Assembly: GCA_017411945.1 (NCBI GenBank)
Contig: JAFQPD010000086.1
Span: 1 to 12,663 of the forward strand
Length of the DNA stretch: 12,663 nucleotides
Source: Mailhella sp.
GTDB taxonomy: Bacteria; Desulfobacterota; Desulfovibrionia; Desulfovibrionales; Desulfovibrionaceae
Direction of reading: 5' to 3'
Made by a program: the position numbers and the translations under genes. Positions 6,540-12,663 of the stretch are shown here, one piece after another; the first letter of the stretch is position 1, and every line of letters starts with the position of its first letter. Under the pieces are notes generated by a model. That model saw only the letters and a program-made list of their open reading frames with translations. It was not told the DNA's origin and did no database searches.

Positions 6540-7532
6540 ATGACGGCGAACAACCGCACCGTTTCGGGCATGCGCCCCACCGGCCCTCTGCATATCGGCC
6601 ACTATTTCGGCGCCCTCAAGAACTGGATAGACATGCAGAACGACCACGAAGCCTTCTTCTTCGTGGCCGACTGGCACGCCCTCACCAGCAACTACGCCGA
6701 CACCTCCAAGCTGCCCCAGTATGTGCGCGACATGGTGGTGGACTGGATGAGCGCCGGCCTCGACCCCGAAAAATGCGCCATCTACCGCCAGTCCGACATC
6801 CGCGAGACTGCCGAGCTGCACCTTCTGCTCTCCATGATCACGCCTCTCGGCTGGCTGGAACGCTGCCCCACCTATAAGGAACAGCAGCAGAACATCACCG
6901 ACAAGGACCTCGGCAACTACGGCTTCCTCGGCTACCCCGTGCTCATGACCGCGGACATCATCCAGCATCGCCCCCGCTGGGTGCCCGTCGGCCAGGACCA
7001 GCAGCCACACCTCGAGCTCGCCCGCGAAATAGTTCGCCGCTTCAACGGCATGTACGACACGCAGGTCTTCCCCGAACCTGAGGCCCGCCTCACTCCCGCC
7101 GCCAAGTGCCCCGGCCTCGACGGCCGCAAGATGTCCAAGAGCTACGGCAACGGCATCTTCCTGCAGGACACCCTTGAAGACCTCGCCCCCAAGATCAAGA
7201 CCATGTTCACCGACCCTGCCCGCCTGCGCAAAAGCGACCCGGGCAACCCCGACGTGTGCAACCTCTTCCCCTACCACAAGCTCCTCGCCAGCCCCGAAGT
7301 GCAGGCCGAAGTGCGTGAAGGCTGCACCGGCGCCACCATGGGCTGCGTGAACTGCAAGAAGATGTTCCTGCAGAACCTCCAGAACTTCCTCGAGCCTCTG
7401 CACGAACGCCGCGCCGCCATCCTCGCCAAGCCCGGCCTCGTGGACGAAGTGCTCGCCGCCGGCCGGGAACGCGCCGCCAAGTCCGTAAAGGAAACCATGG
7501 AGCTGGTGCGCGCCGCCATGCACATGGACTAA
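6540..7532 (+). CDS. trpS: Tryptophanyl-tRNA synthetase with probable [4Fe-4S] motif
   Basis: TrpRS attaches tryptophan to tRNA(Trp) in the cytosol. The 330-residue protein has the class I signatures HIGH (18-21) and KMSKS (197-201), and the usual VPVGQDQQPHLELAREI stretch between them. Four cysteines lie downstream at 240, 262, 269 and 272, a Cx21Cx6Cx2C pattern followed by KK. Thermotoga maritima TrpRS carries a [4Fe-4S] cluster on a nearly identical Cx22Cx6Cx2C motif near the anticodon-binding region, so this enzyme probably binds a cluster too. AGGAG (6529-6533) is 6 bases before the ATG. The reading frame stays open far upstream through the M50 gene, but that part overlaps the protease in another frame and lacks family similarity. 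A strong terminator follows. Confidence 0.96.
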   Translation: MTANNRTVSGMRPTGPLHIGHYFGALKNWIDMQNDHEAFFFVADWHALTSNYADTSKLPQYVRDMVVDWMSAGLDPEKCAIYRQSDIRETAELHLLLSMITPLGWLERCPTYKEQQQNITDKDLGNYGFLGYPVLMTADIIQHRPRWVPVGQDQQPHLELAREIVRRFNGMYDTQVFPEPEARLTPAAKCPGLDGRKMSKSYGNGIFLQDTLEDLAPKIKTMFTDPARLRKSDPGNPDVCNLFPYHKLLASPEVQAEVREGCTGATMGCVNCKKMFLQNLQNFLEPLHERRAAILAKPGLVDEVLAAGRERAAKSVKETMELVRAAMHMD

Positions 7533-7551
7533 GCTCCGGCAATGAAGCATG

Positions 7552-7583
7552 AAGCGGAGAGGGATATTCCTCTCCGCTTTTTT
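7552..7583 (+). terminator. Intrinsic terminator after trpS
   Basis: AAGCGGAGAGG (7552-7562) pairs perfectly with CCTCTCCGCTT (7569-7579) around a 6-base loop and ends in six T (7578-7583). It begins 19 bases after the trpS stop and closes the M50-trpS unit. Confidence 0.92.
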
Positions 7584-7627
7584 GCGCCCGAGGTTCGAAA
7601 GGGCCAGCCTCACCTCTTATCCGTATT

Positions 7628-7654
7628 TTGATAGTTCTTCCCTTTATCTATCTT
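7628..7654 (+). promoter_or_regulatory. Weak promoter candidate for the MCE operon
   Basis: The 117 bases between the trpS terminator and the permease gene are AT- and pyrimidine-rich compared with the flanking genes. TTGATA (7628-7633) and TATCTT (7649-7654) are the best hexamers I see, but the 15-base spacer is short. Some promoter is expected here because a strong terminator lies just upstream. Confidence 0.3.
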
Positions 7655-7700
7655 CTGTTGTAGGGTATTCCTTTCCAAAAACAACTTTCCGAGAGGAAGC

Positions 7701-8837
7701 ATGCAGGCTTCATTCGATATCAGAAACGAGCGGGGAACGCTCAGCATATCCGCTTCCGGCTGCTGGGAGAGAGGCGGGCTTTCTTCCGGCGTCTCCGCCG
7801 GCCCGCTCATGGATGCGGCCTTCAAGGCCATGGAAGAACCGGGCGTGGCAGCCGTGAGCTTCTCCGCCCCCGCCCTCGAAAGCTGGGACAGCCTGCTCCT
7901 CGCCGCCCTGAACGCCATAGCCCGCGAAGCCGTGAAGCGCGGCCTTGCCGTGCATGCGGGATCCCTGCCCGAAGGCATGGGCCCCATGCTGGATATGGCC
8001 CTCGCCATCCCTCCCAGCGACCAGGCCCGCACGCAGCGCGACGAAGGCTTCTTCGAAGGCGTAGGCGGCAAGGTGCTCGCCCTGCCCGGCGTAATCCGCG
8101 ACGTGCTCGAATTCCTTGGCGAAGTCACCCAGAGCATGGCCCGATTCTTCTCCGGAAGGGCCTCCTTCAGCCGCCGCGACCTGTGGAACGTGTTCCGCGA
8201 ATGCGGCGTGGACGCGCTGCCCATAGTTACCCTCACCAGCCTGCTTCTCGGCCTCATCCTCGCCTTCGTCAGCTCCATGCAGCTCAAGCTCTTCGGAGCG
8301 GAAGTCTATGTGGCCTCGCTGGTAGGCGTTTCCATGGTGCGCGTCATGGCCCCTGTGCTCACGGGCATCGTGCTTGCAGGCCGCACCGGCGCATCCTTTG
8401 CCGCCGTCATCGGCAGCATGCAGGTGAACGAAGAAGTGGACGCCCTCACCGGCTTCGGCATATCCCCCATGGATTTCCTCGTCCTGCCCCGCGTGCTCGG
8501 CCTCGCCATCATGACGCCCCTGCTCACCATCTACTCCAATATCGCGGGCATCACCGGCGGCTTTCTCGTAGGCGTGCTCATGCTGGGCATCACGCCGGCC
8601 GCCTACCTTGCCAACACCCTGAGCTTCATGACCATGGGCTATGTGTGGATAGGCCTGCTCCACGCCTTCGTCTTCGGCATACTCATCGCGCTCTGCGGCT
8701 GCTATCAGGGCATGCGGAGCGGGCGCAACGCCTCGGCCGTAGGCCGCGCCACCACCTCCGCCGTGGTGAACTCTATAGTCGGCATCATCATTGCCACCTC
8801 CATAATCACGATCATCTTCACGGTGGTGGACCTATGA
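7701..8837 (+). CDS. mlaE: STAS-MlaE fusion: MCE lipid ABC transporter permease
   Basis: The inner-membrane permease of an MCE lipid transporter. Residues about 1-105 resemble the STAS/MlaB domain, with ALESWDSLLL followed by a short sheet and LPEGMGPMLDMAL. Residues about 160-378 form the MlaE domain, with several membrane segments and the conserved loop AGRTGASFAAVIGSMQVNEE (ending about 245, then VDAL) that contacts the ATPase. Stand-alone MlaE is about 260 residues; the extra N-terminus means the MlaB-like partner is fused rather than separate. GAGAGG lies just before the ATG. Its stop overlaps the ATPase start (ATGA), which indicates translational coupling. The STAS assignment is weaker than the MlaE assignment because this domain is divergent. 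Confidence 0.92.
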   Translation: MQASFDIRNERGTLSISASGCWERGGLSSGVSAGPLMDAAFKAMEEPGVAAVSFSAPALESWDSLLLAALNAIAREAVKRGLAVHAGSLPEGMGPMLDMALAIPPSDQARTQRDEGFFEGVGGKVLALPGVIRDVLEFLGEVTQSMARFFSGRASFSRRDLWNVFRECGVDALPIVTLTSLLLGLILAFVSSMQLKLFGAEVYVASLVGVSMVRVMAPVLTGIVLAGRTGASFAAVIGSMQVNEEVDALTGFGISPMDFLVLPRVLGLAIMTPLLTIYSNIAGITGGFLVGVLMLGITPAAYLANTLSFMTMGYVWIGLLHAFVFGILIALCGCYQGMRSGRNASAVGRATTSAVVNSIVGIIIATSIITIIFTVVDL

Positions 8838-9631
8838 TCCGCAGGGAATGCTCTCGCCCCCTCTCCCCGGAAGCCGCCGTGCGCGCCGAAGGCGTCACCG
8901 TGGCCTACGGCTCCCGCGTCATCCAGCGAGCTCTGGACTTCACCATCGCCAAAGGCGACATCTTCGTCATCATGGGCGGCTCGGGCTGCGGCAAAAGCTC
9001 TCTCCTGCGCGTCCTCATGGGACTCACCCCGCCCGCCGAGGGCACCGTCTATTACGGAGAGAAGGATTTCTGGGGAGCCACCGCCGCCGAACGGGAAGCC
9101 GTCATGCGCCGCACCGGCGTCATGTTCCAGAGCGGAGCCCTCTGGACTTCGCGCACGCTGGCCGAAAACGTGGCCCTGCCCCTCGAATACTACACCGACC
9201 TCTCGCCCCGCGACATCCGCGAACTGGCCTCCCTCAAGCTGGCCCTCGTAGGGCTGGCAGGCTTCGAAGACTTCTACCCTTCCGAGATAAGCGGCGGCAT
9301 GAAGAAACGCGCCGGCCTTGCCCGCGCCCTGGCACTCGACCCGGACGTGGTCTACTTCGACGAGCCCTCCGCCGGCCTCGACCCTGTGAGCGCCGCCCGC
9401 CTCGACGAGCTCATCCTCCAGCTGCGCGACACGCTGGGCATGACCGTGGTGGTAGTAACGCATGAACTGGCGAGCATATTCGCCATTGCGAACAATTCCG
9501 TCTTCCTCGATGCCAAGACGAAGACCATGACAGCCAGCGGCGACCCGCACGACCTGCTCCTGCATGGCCCGGACGACGTCGTGGAATTCCTCACTCGCGG
9601 CAGAGGCCGCGACAGCGGAGAACTGAGATGA
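8834..9631 (+). CDS. mlaF: MlaF-like ATP-binding protein of the MCE transporter
   Basis: The cytosolic ATPase that powers the MlaE-type permease. The 265-residue protein has all ABC motifs: Walker A GGSGCGKS (48-55), a Q-loop at FQSGALWTS, signature SGGMKKR (153-159), Walker B ending in Asp176-Glu177 within YFDEPSAGLD, and the H-loop His210 in VTHE. The SGGMKKRAGLARAL form of the signature and the FQSGALW sequence are typical of MlaF/Mkl-type ATPases. The start overlaps the permease stop and the stop overlaps the next start, both as ATGA, so the three products are probably made in fixed proportion. Confidence 0.95.
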   Translation: MIRRECSRPLSPEAAVRAEGVTVAYGSRVIQRALDFTIAKGDIFVIMGGSGCGKSSLLRVLMGLTPPAEGTVYYGEKDFWGATAAEREAVMRRTGVMFQSGALWTSRTLAENVALPLEYYTDLSPRDIRELASLKLALVGLAGFEDFYPSEISGGMKKRAGLARALALDPDVVYFDEPSAGLDPVSAARLDELILQLRDTLGMTVVVVTHELASIFAIANNSVFLDAKTKTMTASGDPHDLLLHGPDDVVEFLTRGRGRDSGELR

Positions 9632-10650
9632 CTGAACGCAGCACAAAAACCTTCATCGGAGCCTTCGTGCTGGGAGCTCTGGCCCTGCTCGTGGCCTTCA
9701 TCCTGCTCCTCGGCTCCGGCTCTCTGGGCGCGAAGAACCCCACCTTCGTGCTCTACTTCAACACCTCGCTCAAAGGCCTCATCCAAGGCTCGCCCGTCTA
9801 CTTCAAGGGCATACGCATAGGCAAGGTGAACTCCATCCAGATACGACCCGAACTGCATGACGCCCGCTTCCAAACGCCGGTAGTCATCGAAATCGCGCGG
9901 AACACTGCCACCACCCTCCTCGAAAGCGGAAAGGAAGGGGAATTCTTCGAAGATGCCGAAGCCCTGAACAAGCTCATCGCCAGCGGCCTGCGGGCAAGGC
10001 TCGGCATCACCAGCATACTCACAGGCCAGCTCTGCGTGGAGCTTGACATGCTGAAGAATGCCGACCCGGTAGACCTTGCCCAGCTCAGGCCCTACAAGGA
10101 CTCCCCGGAGATACCCACCCAGCTCTCCTCGCTGGACGCCGCTCTCAACACGCTTGAAAACATGCCTATCCAGGAGATACTCTACGATGTCATGGACAGC
10201 GTGAAAAGCATGAGCGCACAGCTCCAGAAGGCGGACTTCGCCGGACTCGTGGACAGCCTGAAAGCCACCAGCGACGCCATTCGCGTTCAGGTGGAAGGAT
10301 TCGGCCCTCTGCGCCAGCACGCCGGCAAGACGCTTGATTCCTGCATCGGGCTGGCCGACTCCGTGCGAAAAGACTTCAATGACACCATGCGCCGCATGAA
10401 CGCGGCTCTGGCCGATGTGCGCCGCATGAGCACAGACACCTCCGAAGCCATGAACGAAGCCCGCAACGCCATGAAGGAAGTTCGTTCCACGGCCCAGTCC
10501 GCAGGCGAATTCTTCAGCGAAGATTCCGCCCCAGTCATGGAATTCAGCCAGACCATGCTTGCACTGCGCAAGGCCGCCCAATCCCTTTCCGACCTTGCCA
10601 CCCTCCTTGAAATAAAGCCCAACTCTCTCATCTTCGGCAGGAGCAACTGA
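9628..10650 (+). CDS. mlaD: MlaD/PqiB-like single-MCE-domain protein
   Basis: A 340-residue periplasmic protein anchored by one N-terminal membrane helix (about 9-29). One MCE domain covers about 38-141, with GSPVYFKGIRIGKV (54-67). The core GLRARLGITSILTGQLCVEL (120-139) is closer to the PqiB/YebT style of MCE domain than to E. coli MlaD. The C-terminal 200 residues are mostly predicted helix with heptad-like spacing, and the protein ends near LEIKPNSLIFGRSN. E. coli MlaD is only about 183 residues. MCE proteins form hexameric rings, and the long helical tail may extend the ring toward the outer membrane. It overlaps both neighbours and works with the permease and ATPase upstream. The symbol reflects operon position; mce or pqiB-like would be equally fair. 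Confidence 0.88.
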   Translation: MTERSTKTFIGAFVLGALALLVAFILLLGSGSLGAKNPTFVLYFNTSLKGLIQGSPVYFKGIRIGKVNSIQIRPELHDARFQTPVVIEIARNTATTLLESGKEGEFFEDAEALNKLIASGLRARLGITSILTGQLCVELDMLKNADPVDLAQLRPYKDSPEIPTQLSSLDAALNTLENMPIQEILYDVMDSVKSMSAQLQKADFAGLVDSLKATSDAIRVQVEGFGPLRQHAGKTLDSCIGLADSVRKDFNDTMRRMNAALADVRRMSTDTSEAMNEARNAMKEVRSTAQSAGEFFSEDSAPVMEFSQTMLALRKAAQSLSDLATLLEIKPNSLIFGRSN

Positions 10651-11213
10651 TGAAACGCCTTTCCGCCCTCGCCCTCGCCTTCCTGCTTTCCGGCTGCTCC
10701 CTCTCCCTTCCTTTCGCCGGGCCTGTGCAGGCTGTGAAATACTATGTGCTCACCTCCCCCGTTTCTGCCGGAAAGGAAGCGTCCGCGCCCCGCATCGGCG
10801 TCATGCCCCTGTCCATGCCCGGCTACCTTGCCCGCCCCCAGCTTGTGGTACGCGAATCCGACGGCGTGAACATACGCGTCCTCGACTTCGACCGCTGGGG
10901 AGAAGAGATTGGTCAGGGCATGTCCCGCGTGCTCTGCGACGCCCTCGCCGCCGAAGGGATTTCTGCCGTTCCCCTTCGCACAGGCTCCCAGGTGGACGCC
11001 AAGCTCATGCTCGACGTGCGCCGCTTCGACGGATCCCTCGACGGCGTGGTGATGCTTGACGCTGCATGGACAGTACAAAAAGGGAAGACAGTCTTCCGAG
11101 CCGGGCATACCGTGAAGGAACTGCCCTGCGGAGAAAGCCTGGAAAGCATGGTGGAAGCGCAGTCCAAGCTCGTGCAGGAACTGGCGAGAGACATAGCCCG
11201 CGCCCTGCGCTAG
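10650..11213 (+). CDS. PqiC-like ABC-transport auxiliary lipoprotein
   Basis: A 187-residue lipoprotein with a short signal sequence and lipobox LLSGC (Cys16). Ser at the next position favours delivery to the outer membrane in systems that follow the E. coli sorting rule. The mature start has the KYYVLTSP motif typical of the ABC_trans_aux family (PF03886), which includes PqiC. The middle region WGEEIGQGMSRVL also fits. Its start shares one base with the MCE gene stop (TGATG). It probably provides the outer-membrane end of the lipid path. No MlaC-like chaperone or MlaA is encoded here. A terminator follows within 16 bases. Confidence 0.85.
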   Translation: MKRLSALALAFLLSGCSLSLPFAGPVQAVKYYVLTSPVSAGKEASAPRIGVMPLSMPGYLARPQLVVRESDGVNIRVLDFDRWGEEIGQGMSRVLCDALAAEGISAVPLRTGSQVDAKLMLDVRRFDGSLDGVVMLDAAWTVQKGKTVFRAGHTVKELPCGESLESMVEAQSKLVQELARDIARALR

Positions 11214-11228
11214 CCCCTCAGAACGAAG

Positions 11229-11251
11229 AAGCCCGGTCATGCCGGGCTTTT
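11229..11251 (+). terminator. Intrinsic terminator of the MCE operon
   Basis: AAGCCCGG (11229-11236) pairs with CCGGGCTT (11242-11249) around a 5-base loop and ends in four T (11248-11251). The T run is short, so some read-through to ftsH is possible. Confidence 0.8.
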
Positions 11252-11373
11252 CTCACTCCCTCATCGCCGATCAGCCGGGCATGGGGAACAGCGTGGAGAG
11301 GCTGGACTTTTCCCGGCAGGCACGATTTTTGCAGAAAAAGTATTTCATAGTGTTAAAAGAGGGCTTGGCATCA

Positions 11374-11402
11374 TTGTCAAACTGAGGCTCAGGCATTACA
11401 GA
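11374..11402 (+). promoter_or_regulatory. Weak promoter candidate for ftsH
   Basis: The stretch 11320-11410 is AT-rich for this window. TTGTCA (11374-11379) is a good -35 box, but the best element 17 bases on, TACAGA (11397-11402), is a poor -10 box, and TATAAA (11403-11408) is too far away. If it is used, the message would begin next to the hairpin at 11411. No sigma32-type site is evident. Confidence 0.25.
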
Positions 11403-11405
11403 TAT

Positions 11406-11451
11406 AAAAACGCCGGGGAGCGGATATCCCGCATGCGGAGCCGGCGCTTTT
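11406..11451 (+). other. Terminator-like hairpin in the ftsH upstream region
   Basis: CGCCGG (11411-11416) pairs with CCGGCG (11441-11446), flanked by five A on the left and, after one C, four T on the right. The interior can fold further as GCGG/CCGC (11420-11432). It lies 72 bases before the ftsH start. A second small dyad, GTCCG/CGGAC (11461-11475), follows. It could be a terminator working in both directions, a 5' stabilising stem, or part of a regulated ftsH leader. Confidence 0.55.
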
Positions 11452-11522
11452 CCTGTGGCCGTCCGCCCATCGGACAGACTCCGCCTTCCAGCCTTACCTT
11501 CACAAGCAGCCCGGAGGCAGCT

Positions 11523-12663
11523 TTGAATCAATTCTCCCGCAATGTCCTGCTGTGGAGCGTCATCGCCGTGGCGATGATCTCTCTTTTCAGCATGTTCAAC
11601 GACACCAGCACCCCCATCGGCCGCTCCACTGCCTACAGCGCCTTCGTCACGCAGGTGGAAAACGGCGAAGTGAGCAAGGTCGTCATCGAAGACCGCAACC
11701 TCACCGTCACCACTCATGACGGCCAGACCTACAGCACCTACGCCCCCAACGACCCCGGCCTCGTCCAGCAGCTCAAGGACAAGAACGTGGTCATCGACGT
11801 GAAGAAGCCCGAGGAAACGCCTCTGGCCATGTCCATCTTCGTCTCCTGGTTCCCCATGCTCCTGCTCATCGGCGTGTGGATCTTCTTCGCCCGCCAGCAG
11901 ATGGGCGGCAGCGGCAAGGCCATGACCTTCGGCCGTTCCCGCGCCCGCATGCAGGACCAGAACCAGACCGGCAAGGTGACCTTCGCCGACGTCGCCGGCG
12001 TGGACGAAGCCAAGGAAGAACTGGCTGAAGTCGTCGAATTCCTTTCCAACCCCCGCAAGTTCACCCGCCTTGGCGGCCGCATCCCCAAGGGCGTGCTCCT
12101 CGTCGGCCCTCCCGGTACCGGCAAGACCCTTCTGGCCCGCGCCGTGGCCGGTGAAGCAGGCGTTCCCTTCTTCTCCATCTCCGGCTCGGACTTCGTGGAA
12201 ATGTTCGTGGGCGTGGGCGCTTCCCGCGTGCGCGACCTCTTCGCCCAGGGCAAGAAGAACGCCCCCTGCCTCATCTTCATCGACGAAATCGACGCCGTTG
12301 GCCGCCAGCGCGGCGCAGGCCTCGGCGGCGGCCATGACGAACGCGAGCAGACCCTGAACCAGATGCTCGTGGAAATGGACGGCTTCGAATCCAACGAGGG
12401 CGTCATCCTCATCGCGGCCACCAACCGCCCCGACGTTCTCGACCCCGCCCTGCTCCGCCCCGGCCGCTTCGACCGTCAGGTGGTGGTCTCCACGCCCGAC
12501 CTGCGCGGCCGTGAACGCATCCTCGAAGTGCACACCCGCCGAACCCCCCTCGACAAGGACGTGAACATCCCCGTCCTCGCCAAGGGAACTCCCGGCTTCT
12601 CCGGCGCCGACCTTGAGAACCTCGTGAACGAAGCCGCCCTGCAGGCTGCCAAACAGTACAAGG
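11523..12663 (+). CDS. ftsH: FtsH membrane AAA+ zinc protease (N-terminal 380 residues, runs off window)
   Basis: FtsH is a hexameric inner-membrane protease that unfolds and degrades membrane and regulatory proteins. The start is TTG, 5 bases after GGAGG (11513-11517). No in-frame ATG occurs before one inside the first membrane helix, and MNQFSRNVLLW is a typical FtsH N-terminus. Visible features are membrane helices at about 7-25 and 101-122, a periplasmic domain between them, Walker A GPPGTGKT (195-202), pore Phe228 in FVG, Walker B LIFIDE (250-255), and the second region of homology with Arg312 and Arg315. Phe228, Arg312 and Arg315 fall at the same numbers as in E. coli FtsH, which supports the TTG start. 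The HExxH protease site lies beyond the right edge. It appears to be transcribed separately from the MCE operon. Confidence 0.96.
   Translation, partial: MNQFSRNVLLWSVIAVAMISLFSMFNDTSTPIGRSTAYSAFVTQVENGEVSKVVIEDRNLTVTTHDGQTYSTYAPNDPGLVQQLKDKNVVIDVKKPEETPLAMSIFVSWFPMLLLIGVWIFFARQQMGGSGKAMTFGRSRARMQDQNQTGKVTFADVAGVDEAKEELAEVVEFLSNPRKFTRLGGRIPKGVLLVGPPGTGKTLLARAVAGEAGVPFFSISGSDFVEMFVGVGASRVRDLFAQGKKNAPCLIFIDEIDAVGRQRGAGLGGGHDEREQTLNQMLVEMDGFESNEGVILIAATNRPDVLDPALLRPGRFDRQVVVSTPDLRGRERILEVHTRRTPLDKDVNIPVLAKGTPGFSGADLENLVNEAALQAAKQYK

Noticed and set aside
11365..11382. Possible sigma54 promoter around TTGGCATC before ftsH
   Set aside because: The -24 part looks plausible, but the required GC at -12 is missing at the correct spacing.

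Overview
The window is GC-rich (about 60% by eye) and densely packed. It looks like chromosome from an anaerobic, Gram-negative, diderm bacterium. Outer-membrane lipid transport genes show a diderm envelope. A tryptophanyl-tRNA synthetase with a probable iron-sulfur cluster motif, a short archaeal-type LeuC, and hairpin-rich intergenic DNA fit a Desulfovibrio-like member of the Desulfobacterota. That placement is inference; there is no rRNA or other marker here. I see no mobile element, CRISPR array, tRNA or phage gene.

Left half, minus strand (5643 to 1). An Aas-type acyl-ACP synthetase with an N-terminal acyltransferase domain (3457-5643) ends in a strong terminator. This terminator butts against the -35 box of a well-formed sigma70-type promoter. 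The promoter drives a leucine biosynthesis operon: a 40-codon leucine-rich leader peptide, a rho-independent attenuator, leuA (2-isopropylmalate synthase) and leuC (isopropylmalate isomerase large subunit). leuD and possibly leuB would be expected beyond the left edge. A cluster of four hairpins fills the leuA-leuC gap, and a related hairpin next to a 16-base C run follows leuC.

Middle, plus strand (5833-7583). A small site-2-protease-family (M50) membrane metalloprotease is followed after 35 bases by trpS, and a clear terminator closes the unit. It diverges from aas across a 189-base region.

Right half, plus strand. Four overlapping genes (7701-11213) encode an MCE lipid transporter: a STAS-MlaE fusion permease, an MlaF-like ATPase, a single-MCE-domain protein whose core resembles PqiB, and a PqiC-like lipoprotein. 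A terminator follows. After a 271-base structured upstream region, ftsH begins at a TTG codon and runs off the right edge.

The most notable items are the leu attenuator with its competing complementary segments, the apparent loss of catalytic motifs in the Aas acyltransferase domain, the Cys4 motif in TrpRS, and the hybrid Mla/Pqi operon. All belong to recognisable families. I did not find a wholly new type of system.
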